Assembly (NCBI GenBank): GCA_036160575.1
Contig: JAYYDT010000142.1
Span: 1 to 20,826, forward strand
DNA from: TMED26 sp002694075
Lineage (GTDB): Bacteria > Pseudomonadota > Alphaproteobacteria > Thalassobaculales > Thalassobaculaceae
Direction of reading: 5' to 3'
DNA length: 20,826 nucleotides
Position numbers and translations under genes: made by a program. The stretch's first letter is position 1. Each line of letters opens with the position of its first letter. Shown here in pieces: positions 1-7,324 of the stretch. The notes beneath the pieces were generated by a model. That model was given only the letters and a program-made list of their open reading frames with translations. It was not told where the DNA came from and searched no databases.

Positions 1-1
1 C

Positions 2-409
2 CGCGACGCCGCGACCGCCGGCGCCCGCGATCCCGCCATTAGCGGAGTTGAGGTGGTCGTGCGCAACCCGTTCGACGCGGATGTACCGGCGGTGCGGTCG
101 GCCGACGCGATCTTGCTTGGGACGCCGGAAAACCTTGGCTATATGAGCGGCGCGCTGAAAGATTTTTTCGACCGCATCTATTACCCTTGCCTGGAAACCA
201 CCCAGGGCCGGCCCTTCGCCGCTTATATTCGCGCCGGCCATGACGGCACCGGCACGCAGCGCGCCTTGGCGACCATCACCACCGGTCTGCGCTGGCGACA
301 AGTGGCGCCGCCCTTGGTCCTGCGCGGCGATTATCAGGCCGATTTCGCCGACCGATGCCGCGAGCTTGGCATGACCATGGCGGCCGGACTGGAAAGCGGT
401 GTATTCTAA
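2..409 (+). CDS. Flavodoxin-family / NAD(P)H-dependent FMN reductase-like protein (5' end missing)
   Basis: The reading frame is open from base 2, so the start lies outside the window; a GTG at 53 is internal. The visible 135 residues include VRSADAILLGTPENLGYMSG followed by ALKDFFDR. That is the typical FMN-phosphate and isoalloxazine loop of flavodoxin-like reductases, a Gly-Thr-Pro followed by an aromatic and a Lys-Asp-Phe-aromatic-Asp helix. Such proteins bind FMN in the cytoplasm and carry out electron transfer or quinone/azo-type reduction; the substrate cannot be told here. The missing part should hold the first beta strand and the phosphate loop. It ends 22 bases before the chosen start of the next gene and is probably cotranscribed with it. 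The family assignment is fairly sure; the specific function is unknown. Confidence 0.75.
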   Translation, partial: RDAATAGARDPAISGVEVVVRNPFDADVPAVRSADAILLGTPENLGYMSGALKDFFDRIYYPCLETTQGRPFAAYIRAGHDGTGTQRALATITTGLRWRQVAPPLVLRGDYQADFADRCRELGMTMAAGLESGVF

Positions 410-431
410 ATACTCGCCTGGGAGAGACCCC

Positions 432-890
432 ATGACAGCCCCGCCTGAAGACCCGGCCCTCACCGGTTACCGTGTTTTTGATCCAACCGACCCGCATGAA
501 ACCAATTGCGGCCCGTTCCTGTGCCGCGAGACGGCCGATGGCGAGTTGGTCTTCGCCTTTCGCGCCGCCGCCCACCATTGCAACTCGCGCGGCCAGTTGC
601 ATGGCGGCCTGCTGATGACTTTCGCCGATTTGGTTTTGGCCGGTACCGCCGTCCATGGCGATCCTGACGGGGCGGCGGTGACCGTCGCCCTGACCAGCCA
701 TTTCGTGGCCGCCGCCGGCCGCGGCGCCCTGGTTACCGGCCGGGCCACGGTGGATCGGCGCGCCGACGCCAATGTGTTCCTCAGCGCCGCGATCCACGCC
801 GACGATGTTTTGGTGTTGAACTGCAGCGCGGTGATGAAACGTATCGACCGCCGCCGCCTGACCGCCGCCGCGCGGCACGACCGACAATGA
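432..890 (+). CDS. PaaI-type hotdog-fold acyl-CoA thioesterase
   Basis: A 152-aa hotdog protein. The signature HGGLLMTFAD lies at residues 57-66, with an upstream Asn (N51) in HHCNSRGQ, as in PaaI/YbgC-like thioesterases where an Asp and a backbone Gly build the thioester hydrolysis site. The family hydrolyses acyl- or aryl-CoA thioesters in the cytoplasm as a dimer or tetramer. ATG 432 was chosen because GGGAGAG sits just upstream; an in-frame ATG at 399 overlaps the preceding gene and has no comparable ribosome binding site. The stop overlaps the ATG of the DMT transporter in an ATGA (887-890), which suggests translational coupling. The natural substrate cannot be inferred, because neither neighbour is a CoA enzyme. 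Confidence 0.82.
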   Translation: MTAPPEDPALTGYRVFDPTDPHETNCGPFLCRETADGELVFAFRAAAHHCNSRGQLHGGLLMTFADLVLAGTAVHGDPDGAAVTVALTSHFVAAAGRGALVTGRATVDRRADANVFLSAAIHADDVLVLNCSAVMKRIDRRRLTAAARHDRQ

Positions 891-1774
891 ACGCCTCGCC
901 CGCGCTGCGGGCCGCCGCGATGATGGTCGGAGCAATGATCTTTTTCGGCATGATGAGCACCTTCATCCGCCTCGCCAGCGCCCAGTTGCACGCCTTCGAG
1001 ATCGTCTTTTTTCGCAATTTCCTGGCGGTTTTGATCATGCTGCCCTGGGTCATGCGCCATGGTCTGGGCAGCATGCGGACCAACCGTTTCGGTCTGCTCA
1101 GCCTGCGCGCGGTGTTGAATGTCAGCGCCATGCTCGCCGGCTTCACCGCCCTCACGCTTATCCCGTTGGCCGAAGCGACGGCGCTCAGCTTCACCGCGCC
1201 GCTGTTCGCCACGGTTGGCGCCGCCCTGATCCTGGGCGAGACCGTGCGCGCCCGGCGCATCGCGGCGGTGCTGATCGGCTTCGCCGGCACCATGATTGTG
1301 CTGCGGCCCGGGGTCGAGGCGATCACCCCCGGCGCGCTACTCGCCATTCTAAACGCTTTCCTATTGGCCATGACCCTGTTGGTGGTGAAGGTCCTGACCC
1401 GCACCGAACGGCCGGAAAGCGTGGTCATCTACATGGTTCTGCTACAAACGCCGATGGCCTTGGTACCGGCTCTGTTCGTCTGGCAGTGGCCGGAGCCACT
1501 CACCTGGCTTTGGCTTTTCGCCCTCGCCAGCGCCGGTACCGCCGGGCATATTTTGTTCACCCGCGCGATGGCCATCGCCGAGGTAACGCAGGTGCAGCCA
1601 TTTGAATTCATCCGCTTACCCTTGATCGCGGTGATCGCCTATCTGCTGTTCGACGAGGTGCCGACGGTCTGGACCTGGCTGGGTGGGGCGGTGATTTTCG
1701 CCGCCACCGCCTATATCACCCACCGTGAGGCGGTCGCCGCCCGGCGCCCGGTGACGCGTCAAACATCGCCATGA
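887..1774 (+). CDS. DMT-superfamily transporter with two EamA domains
   Basis: A 295-aa inner-membrane protein with about ten hydrophobic segments arranged as two repeats, roughly residues 6-140 and 150-280. This is the usual size and plan of EamA/RhaT exporters and permeases. Family hallmarks are visible: FIRLASAQLHAFEIVFFRN in the first repeat, PLAEATALSFTAPLF leading into ALILGETV, and a matching second half with LPLIAVIAYLLFDEVPTVW. Members usually export metabolites or amino acids, but the substrate is not predictable from sequence. The start overlaps the thioesterase stop by four bases and the stop overlaps the start of a 29-aa ORF by four bases, so the gene belongs to a tightly coupled plus-strand operon. 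Confidence 0.9.
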   Translation: MNASPALRAAAMMVGAMIFFGMMSTFIRLASAQLHAFEIVFFRNFLAVLIMLPWVMRHGLGSMRTNRFGLLSLRAVLNVSAMLAGFTALTLIPLAEATALSFTAPLFATVGAALILGETVRARRIAAVLIGFAGTMIVLRPGVEAITPGALLAILNAFLLAMTLLVVKVLTRTERPESVVIYMVLLQTPMALVPALFVWQWPEPLTWLWLFALASAGTAGHILFTRAMAIAEVTQVQPFEFIRLPLIAVIAYLLFDEVPTVWTWLGGAVIFAATAYITHREAVAARRPVTRQTSP

Positions 1775-1860
1775 CCGCCCCCTGCTTTCGCCGCCCGAGC
1801 GAAGATGATATGCCGGGTGGGCACCTGCGTTTTCAGGCCCTGTTCGAGGCGCGCCCATGA
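1771..1860 (+). CDS. Small ORF (29 aa), coupled to both neighbours, unknown
   Basis: ATG 1771 opens inside the stop of the DMT gene (ATGA) and TGA 1858-1860 overlaps the ATG of the GtrII-like gene at 1857. It fills the 82-base gap exactly. The product, beginning MTAPCFRRPSEDDMPGG and ending FEARP, has no membrane segment and no recognised motif. Two readings are possible. It may be a real microprotein, or a translational bridge that carries ribosomes from one gene to the next. The stop/start overlap at both ends argues against pure chance, but its short length keeps confidence low. There is no clear separate Shine-Dalgarno sequence. Confidence 0.35.
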   Translation: MTAPCFRRPSEDDMPGGHLRFQALFEARP

Positions 1861-3374
1861 TGCACCCGTCACCTTCAACCCCGCCGCCGCCCGGCTCGCC
1901 CGAACGCTTTCATTTACGCCGCGACAGTTTCGCCGCCTTCGCGTGGCTAACCGGCATTTTCCTGGTCATTCACGCCTTCGAATTGACCGCTTTCAACCTG
2001 TCCATCGATGACGAGATCTTCGCCTATTCCCGGCCCGACGCGCTGGTCGAGCTTGGCCGGTGGAGCCATGCCATCATCCGCTACCTGTTGTGGGACCAGC
2101 CGATTCTGCCGTTCGCGCCCTATGTTTTGTTCGCCCTCGCCTTCGCTTATGCCCATCTGCGGCTGTTGCGCCTGTTCGAGGTGACGACGCTCGGCCCGTT
2201 CGAGTTGATCGCCTACGCCGCCTATGCCGCCTTTCCGGCCTGGCTGGCGCAGTTGGAATTTCAGGTCAACGTGCTGCCGGTGGCGGCCGGCCTGATCGCC
2301 GCGACCTGGGCGGCCGAAGCGGCGACCACGCCGCGGCCTTGGCGCGCCCTGCCGGTGGCGGGGTTGTGCCTCGCCTTTGCGATTGGCGCCTATCAAAGCT
2401 TTATTTTCTTTTTCCTGGCGCTAGCCATCGGTTTGGCCCTGGCCGGGTCGCTGCGCGGCCGGCCGGCCCGCGCGTTGACCGCCGGACTGGTTCGTTTCGC
2501 CATCGCGGCGATCCTCGGCATGGTTTTTTGGTACCTGATCCTGCAAGCCTTCGAGGCGGGTTTTAACAAAACGCCCCATGGCTACGCCGCCGGCTTCCAG
2601 CGGTTGGATCTTTTGCTCAAGGACCCTGGCGCGGTCCTCGCCGCGACCGGCCATCAATGGTTGGAGGTTTACGTTCTGGCGTGGCGCGATTTCGGTCACG
2701 CGGCGGCGGTGTTTGGCGCCGCCTTGGGGCTCGCCGCGATCCTCATATTGATGGGCGCCGCGGGTGGCGCGCGCCGTCGATGGGCGGCGGCGGGCTTGCT
2801 GGTCGCGCTGTTTTTAATGCCGATGGCGCTTAACCTGGTGTCGGGCGGGCGATTGCCGTTACGGACCTATCTGGCGGTGCCACTGGTGGTGTGGATCGTG
2901 CTGTTTCTGGCGCACCGGGGCGGCGCCGGCGGCACACGGCGAACACTTTTGGTGGCCGCGGCGCTGGTCGCCTTGAACGGGCTGTTTGTGCAAGCCACCG
3001 TGCAGGCGCGCGCTTGGGTCATGCATCGCCACGACAGCAATTTGGCCCAGGCCATCAACATCCGCGCCGCCGCCGCCTTGGGCGCCGACCAACCGGCGCG
3101 CGTGGCGATCGATTTCCACGGCCGAATACGACCGAAGACGGTCTACCCGGCGGTGCCGACGACCACCGCCGGCGCCAGTTTTTTCGCCTGGGACGGCGGC
3201 AGTCCGGCACGCATGGTGCGGTTGATGAATCTGATCGGTTACACGCGGTTCGTGTCCTTGCCGCCGCAGCGGCGCCAGGAGCTGGCCGGGCATTACGCCG
3301 ACATGCCGGTTTGGCCGCGGCCCGGGGCGATCAAAGTGGTTGGCGGCGTGGTCTTGGTCAAACTGTCGAACTAG
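1857..3374 (+). CDS. GtrII-like membrane glucosyltransferase
   Basis: A 505-aa polytopic protein with roughly a dozen hydrophobic segments and a short Pro-rich cytoplasmic N-terminus. After the first membrane segment it has FNLSIDDEIFAY, followed by a Gly-Arg-Trp, which resembles the acidic first periplasmic loop of the Glucos_trans_II family (Shigella GtrII type). Those enzymes move glucose from undecaprenyl-phosphate-glucose onto O-antigen or a related surface glycan on the periplasmic face. The C-terminal 110 residues form a soluble-looking tail after the last membrane segment near residue 385. Neither GtrA (flippase) nor GtrB (glucosyl carrier synthase) is nearby, so the donor must be made elsewhere. 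The gene ends seven bases before the convergent OYE gene. The family call is good; acceptor and sugar are unknown. Confidence 0.7.
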   Translation: MMHPSPSTPPPPGSPERFHLRRDSFAAFAWLTGIFLVIHAFELTAFNLSIDDEIFAYSRPDALVELGRWSHAIIRYLLWDQPILPFAPYVLFALAFAYAHLRLLRLFEVTTLGPFELIAYAAYAAFPAWLAQLEFQVNVLPVAAGLIAATWAAEAATTPRPWRALPVAGLCLAFAIGAYQSFIFFFLALAIGLALAGSLRGRPARALTAGLVRFAIAAILGMVFWYLILQAFEAGFNKTPHGYAAGFQRLDLLLKDPGAVLAATGHQWLEVYVLAWRDFGHAAAVFGAALGLAAILILMGAAGGARRRWAAAGLLVALFLMPMALNLVSGGRLPLRTYLAVPLVVWIVLFLAHRGGAGGTRRTLLVAAALVALNGLFVQATVQARAWVMHRHDSNLAQAINIRAAAALGADQPARVAIDFHGRIRPKTVYPAVPTTTAGASFFAWDGGSPARMVRLMNLIGYTRFVSLPPQRRQELAGHYADMPVWPRPGAIKVVGGVVLVKLSN

Positions 3375-3381
3375 GCGGCGC

Positions 3382-4587
3382 TCACGGCCGCACGCCCGGC
3401 CCCGCCAAGGCGTCGAAAGCGGCGGCGGTTTCGTCGCCGCCCTGGTTGATGGGCATGGTTTTGGCCCGTTCGCGAATCTCCAAGCGATGGGCGTATTCCC
3501 GGTTTTGCAAAGCAAACGGATCGACCCCCAGGTCGCGGGCGGCATGCAGCGGCCAATCGCTGTGCCACAAAAGCTCACGCGCCAGGGCGGCGATATCGGC
3601 CTTTTCCTCCTGCAGGATGGCTTCGGCCTGGGCGGCGTCGGTGATCAGGCCGACGGCGATGGTCGGGATGCCGACCTCTTGCTTGATGCGCGCGGCGAAC
3701 GGCACCTGATAGCCCGGCACCCGTGGGAGTGGCGGCATATCACTGTCACCCGGAATGCCGCCGGAGGAGCAATCGATCATGTCGACGCCGCGGGCCTTGA
3801 GCTCATGGGACAGGGCCACCGAATCCTCCAGGTTCCAAATCCCACCGGCGCCGTCGACCGCCGATAGGCGATAAAACAGCGGCTTATCATCGGGCCAGGC
3901 GCGGCGCACCGTCTCAACCACTTCCAGCGGGAAGCGCATGCGCCCCGCGCGATCGCCGCCATAGGCGTCGTTGCGCCGGTTGGTCACCGGCGACACGAAT
4001 TGATGCAGAAGATAGCCGTGGGCACCGTGGATTTCGACGATCTCATAGCCGGCTTCAAGGGCCCGGCGGGTGGCCTCGTAAAAGGCGTCCAGGACGGCGC
4101 GCATGTCGCCGGCGTCCATCGCCTTGGGCGCCATGAAGCCAGGGCCATAGGGAATCGCGCTAGGCGCCAAACCGGGCCACGGCGGGCGCCCTTCGGCGGC
4201 GTCCTCGGGGCCCAGGGGCGCCCAATCCTTGACCGCGCCATTGCAGCCGGCTTTGCGCCCGCAATGGCCCAATTGCACCGCCGGCACGGTACCCAGGGAC
4301 TTTTGAAAATCGGTGAGCTGGCGATACAGCGGAATGTGGCGGTCCTGCCAGATCCCGGCGCATTCGTAGGTCTTGCGACCGCGCGCTTCGACCGCCGTCT
4401 CCTCGCCGAACATGATGCCCGGCGCGCCCATCGCCAAGCGCCCGAGATGGGCCGCCTGCCAGCCGGTCGGCGCCCCGTCTATGGAATGGTACTGGCACAT
4501 CGGCGAGACCATGATCCGGTTGGGAATGGTCACCGATTTAATGGTCAACGGCGTGAACAAAAGCGGCATATCGGCGGTCGCGGTCAT
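3382..4587 (-). CDS. NADH:flavin oxidoreductase, Old Yellow Enzyme family (YqjM-like)
   Basis: A 401-aa TIM-barrel ene-reductase. SPMCQYH near residues 28-34 carries the Cys (C31) that tunes FMN in the YqjM-type (thermophilic-like) class. EIHGAHGYLLHQF has the His pair H187/H190 that binds the substrate carbonyl or nitro oxygen, followed by the usual SPVTNRR..AYGG loop. The family reduces activated C=C bonds, or nitro groups, with NAD(P)H and FMN in the cytoplasm. ATG 4587 was chosen because AGGA precedes it at good spacing; a TTG six codons upstream is less likely. It lies downstream of the secreted cyclase on the same strand, separated by 134 bases with a strong inverted repeat. It may act on the compound that the cyclase and MFS pair deliver, but this is inference. 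Confidence 0.92.
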   Translation of the reverse strand: MTATADMPLLFTPLTIKSVTIPNRIMVSPMCQYHSIDGAPTGWQAAHLGRLAMGAPGIMFGEETAVEARGRKTYECAGIWQDRHIPLYRQLTDFQKSLGTVPAVQLGHCGRKAGCNGAVKDWAPLGPEDAAEGRPPWPGLAPSAIPYGPGFMAPKAMDAGDMRAVLDAFYEATRRALEAGYEIVEIHGAHGYLLHQFVSPVTNRRNDAYGGDRAGRMRFPLEVVETVRRAWPDDKPLFYRLSAVDGAGGIWNLEDSVALSHELKARGVDMIDCSSGGIPGDSDMPPLPRVPGYQVPFAARIKQEVGIPTIAVGLITDAAQAEAILQEEKADIAALARELLWHSDWPLHAARDLGVDPFALQNREYAHRLEIRERAKTMPINQGGDETAAAFDALAGPGVRP

Positions 4588-4659
4588 GGCAAGTCCTGGC
4601 GGCAACGAAACGTGACGCTAGCCTATCCGACCGGTCGCCCCGACGGCAAGGGAACAGGC

Positions 4660-4689
4660 ACCGCGCGTCAGCCGCCGATGACGCGCGGT
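4660..4689. terminator. Perfect 11-bp inverted repeat between cyclase and OYE genes
   Basis: ACCGCGCGTCA at 4660-4670 pairs perfectly with TGACGCGCGGT at 4679-4689 around an 8-base loop. On the plus strand it is followed by TTTT, so it could stop antisense transcription coming from the left. On the minus strand, where the cyclase gene ends 33 bases earlier, no U-tract follows. There it is better read as a 3' processing or stability stem, or a partial terminator, between the two genes. Confidence 0.5.
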
Positions 4690-4721
4690 TTTAGGACGAT
4701 CTTGTCGCTATCAAACGGCGG

Positions 4722-5684
4722 TCACCACATGGCGACCGGGTTGATGATCATCTGCACCGCCCCGCGCACCCGCGCCTGGCCGAGAACGAATAAAAACTCA
4801 TGCACCCGTTCTTTGGCCAAGCGGCCGGTGTTCATGGTCTCCAGAATGTAGATGCCATTTTCCTTCAGGAAGGTGACATGACCGTAAAACACCTTGTCGC
4901 CCTTCTTCGGCGGCACCGCCTCGACACCCCAGGTATCGGCGCCGACCGCCACCGGGTTGAAGCCGGCGAGGTAGACCGCCGCCGCGTTGCTCAAGCCCGG
5001 TTCACCCGAAACCCAGGTGCGTGGCTCCTGGGCTAGTTTGGCGTCGGTCCAGCCGGTATGGAACAGAATGATGTCGCCTTGGCGGAATTCGACACCTTGG
5101 GCTTGCGCCGCCGCTTTGATATCGGCGGTGTCGATCACGTCGCCGGCATTCATGGTCGCGACCCCGAAATGCCGCGCCATGTCGATCAACACCCCCCGCG
5201 CGACCAGCGGCGGAATACCATGGGTCCCGAGCTTTTTCAGCCCGGTGATATGCATGAATTCCTTGGCCTGATTACAGTTGTAGTAGACGCCGCTTTCGCC
5301 CAGGTGACCAAGACCGTCGATCTGCGGGCCGGTGCCGAACCATAATTGCGCGAGATCGTCGAGATAGGTGATGTCCCATCCGAAATCGCGGGCCATGCTG
5401 CGGCCGTTATGTTGTCCGGGGGCGACGATCTGCATCGCCGTGGTGCGCGGCGGAAAGGCCGGCATACCCGGATAAACGGTGATGCCCAAGGGATGGGTTT
5501 CGCCTTTTTTGACCAATTTCACGGCCTGCATAACCGATTGCGGGGTGATGTAATTGGCGTTGCCGACTTGATCGTCCTTCCCCCATTTGGAGGGCTTGCA
5601 GTCGGCCGCCAACACCGGCGCCGACAAAACCATGGCGATGCCGACGGCGAGCGCCGTGCGCGGCATTGAAAATGTGAAGTGCAT
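4722..5684 (-). CDS. Exported cyclase-family hydrolase (kynurenine formamidase-like fold)
   Basis: A 320-aa protein with a clear Sec signal peptide, residues 1 to about 26: basic start, hydrophobic core, SAPVLA before the mature end. The body resembles large cyclase-family (PF04199) proteins: WGKDDQVGNANYITP near 34-48, LGITVYPGMPAFPPR, VARGVLIDMA, GDIILFHTGWTD, and a C-terminal ENGIYILETMN. Family members are metal-dependent amide or lactone hydrolases. The canonical HxGTHxDxxxH metal motif is degenerate here: GTGPQIDGLGH (117-127) keeps Asp and the last His but has Gln and Gly in place of the first two His. ATG 5684 is supported by GGGAGGA five bases upstream. It is divergent from the MFS gene. 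Location should be periplasmic; the substrate is unknown. Confidence 0.82.
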   Translation of the reverse strand: MHFTFSMPRTALAVGIAMVLSAPVLAADCKPSKWGKDDQVGNANYITPQSVMQAVKLVKKGETHPLGITVYPGMPAFPPRTTAMQIVAPGQHNGRSMARDFGWDITYLDDLAQLWFGTGPQIDGLGHLGESGVYYNCNQAKEFMHITGLKKLGTHGIPPLVARGVLIDMARHFGVATMNAGDVIDTADIKAAAQAQGVEFRQGDIILFHTGWTDAKLAQEPRTWVSGEPGLSNAAAVYLAGFNPVAVGADTWGVEAVPPKKGDKVFYGHVTFLKENGIYILETMNTGRLAKERVHEFLFVLGQARVRGAVQMIINPVAMW

Positions 5685-5891
5685 GTGTTCCTCCCGTTTT
5701 CGGCGCCAGGGCGGTTGGCCACCAACGCTTGATTACACGCTATAGAGGTATCACTTTATTTTTTTTCATTATTAAATTTATTTGCGGCCCTGTAAAGTCA
5801 GCGCGCCGCCGCGCCGACCCGTCGTGATGCTTTCTTTACCGCCGCCGCCATGGTCTAACGTCTGGCCTGTCCGTCTTCGATCCAAGCGCCC
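5685..5891. promoter_or_regulatory. Divergent intergenic region with AT-rich tract (cyclase / MFS)
   Basis: These 207 bases separate two divergent genes and must carry the start signals of both. They contain a run that is almost all A/T at 5755-5783, broken by a single C at 5767, in an otherwise GC-rich sequence. On the minus strand TGTAAT (5737-5732) and TATAGC (5744-5739) resemble -10 boxes but have no good -35 box. A small inverted repeat GTTGG-cca-CCAAC lies at 5714-5726. I cannot assign a confident promoter or operator. Confidence 0.4.
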
Positions 5892-7064
5892 ATGCCTCTC
5901 CTGCTCGCCGTCACGGCGACCCTTTTGCAACAATCGATGTCGTATATGGCGGCCCTGGTGGTGCCCGTCGCGGCGCCGGCCTTGGCCGACGTTTTCGATG
6001 TCTCGGTGGCGTTGACCGGGGTGTACATGGCGATCCTGTACATCGGTTCGACCACCACCATGCTGTTCGCCGGCGGCTTCATTCGCCGCTATGGGGCGGT
6101 GCGCATGTCGCAAGTCTCACTGGCCGGCATGGCCAGCGGTCTGGCCCTCGGCCTGGTCGGCGAGGTTTGGGGGCTTGCTTTGGGCGCCTTGGTGATCGGC
6201 TTAAGCACCGCTTTTTCGACACCGGCGTCCTCGGACATCCTGAGCCGCTTCGCCCCGCCGCGCCACGCGCCGCTCATTTTTTCAATTAAACAAACCGGGG
6301 TCCCGCTGGGCGGCATTATCGCCGGCTTTTTGATCCCTTTCCTGGCCGAGGGGCACGGCTGGCAAGCCGTCTTCTACGTACCGGTGGCGATCTGCTTGAC
6401 CATGGCGCTGCTGATGCAGCCGCTGCGCGGCTTGTACGACGGCAACCGCGACCCGAATTTTCAAATCCGCCTGGACGCCGGGCTCAAGACCCTGCGGGCG
6501 GTGGTCGCGCCGGGTCCATTCCGCGGTCTGACGCTGGCGACCTTCACCTTTTGCGGCTTACAGGGCGTGTTCGGCGGCTTTTTCGTGGCCTTTCTGGTCA
6601 AAGGTTTGGATTTCAGCCTGGTCGCCGCCGGCGCGATTTTCGCCTGGGCGCAAATCGCCGCCATTTTCGGCCGTATTTTTTGGGGGTGGCTGGCCGGTAT
6701 GAAGCCTGGCGCACGGCCGGTGTTGGCGACGCTCGGCCTGGCGATGGGTATTTGCTCGATGATTCTAATCCTGGTCACGCCGGGATGGACCGCCTTCTGG
6801 GTGACCGTGATCGCGCTCGCCTATAGCGCCACGGCGATCAGCTGGCACGGCGTGATTTTGGCCGAGATTTCGAACCTCTCCCAACCCCGCGCGGTGGCCA
6901 CCAACACCGGCGGCGTGCTGGCCTTCGCCACCGCCGGCCAAATCATCTATCCGGCGATTTTCGGCGCCTTGTTAAGCCTCACCGGCGGTTTCGGCGTGGG
7001 CTTTGTGCTGGCCGGGATGCCGGCGGCGTTGATCGGCGTGATGTTTTTGCGACGTCAGCGATAG
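5892..7064 (+). CDS. MFS transporter
   Basis: A 390-aa integral membrane protein with about twelve hydrophobic segments in two halves joined by a cytoplasmic loop around residues 178-200. Features of the major facilitator superfamily are visible: a GG.IRRYG loop after the second segment (the MFS loop 2-3 signature region) and SIKQTGVPLGGIIAGFLIPF in segment 5, seen in CynX/YbfB-type members. It should move a small solute across the inner membrane by proton coupling. ATG 5892 is the first good start after an in-frame TAA at 5856-5858; the ribosome binding site is weak. It is divergent from the exported cyclase, so it may import that enzyme's product (inference). Its stop overlaps the end of the convergent 82-aa gene by ten bases. 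Confidence 0.9.
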   Translation: MPLLLAVTATLLQQSMSYMAALVVPVAAPALADVFDVSVALTGVYMAILYIGSTTTMLFAGGFIRRYGAVRMSQVSLAGMASGLALGLVGEVWGLALGALVIGLSTAFSTPASSDILSRFAPPRHAPLIFSIKQTGVPLGGIIAGFLIPFLAEGHGWQAVFYVPVAICLTMALLMQPLRGLYDGNRDPNFQIRLDAGLKTLRAVVAPGPFRGLTLATFTFCGLQGVFGGFFVAFLVKGLDFSLVAAGAIFAWAQIAAIFGRIFWGWLAGMKPGARPVLATLGLAMGICSMILILVTPGWTAFWVTVIALAYSATAISWHGVILAEISNLSQPRAVATNTGGVLAFATAGQIIYPAIFGALLSLTGGFGVGFVLAGMPAALIGVMFLRRQR

Positions 7065-7303
7065 TCGATCTTAGCGCGGTCGCAGGCGCCGTCGCGGCCA
7101 AGCTGGGCGATCAATTTGGTGCGCTGCTGGGAATCGGCGAAGATTTTCGAAAACTGCAACAGCTGATCGGTGGTGCGCAAAAACACCCGATGCTTATCGC
7201 AGACCTCCATCAGATCCTTGAGAAAAGCGCGCGCCTCCTCGCGGGTCAGGCGGTTTTTACGATGGTCGGCCGCCAGCGCCGCCAGTAAATCCTTGTCGAT
7301 CAT
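7055..7303 (-). CDS. Hypothetical protein, 82 aa, last gene of the tmk-holB-metG-tatD-mbl run
   Basis: I do not recognise this protein. It is small, soluble-looking, mostly helical and highly charged, beginning MIDKDLLAALAADHRKN, with TREEARAFLKDLMEVCDKH in the middle and a basic tail. It has two Cys that are far apart and no recognisable metal motif. ATG 7303 has a good GGGAGAGG upstream, and the gene follows the MBL-fold gene by 21 bases on the same strand, so it is probably a real member of that operon. Its last codons overlap the 3' end of the convergent MFS gene, with no terminator between them. A regulatory or adaptor role is possible but nothing in the sequence shows it. Confidence 0.7.
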   Translation of the reverse strand: MIDKDLLAALAADHRKNRLTREEARAFLKDLMEVCDKHRVFLRTTDQLLQFSKIFADSQQRTKLIAQLGRDGACDRAKIDYR

Positions 7304-7324
7304 ACCGGGCCTCTCCCAAGGACA

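Noticed and set aside
1805..2011. 68-aa plus-strand ORF starting before the GtrII-like gene
   Set aside because: An overlapping frame of the GtrII-like gene with Arg-rich, low-complexity translation and no ribosome binding site.
4588..4605. Longer start (TTG 4605) for the OYE gene
   Set aside because: The ATG at 4587 has a better start codon and an AGGA site that would otherwise lie inside the coding region.
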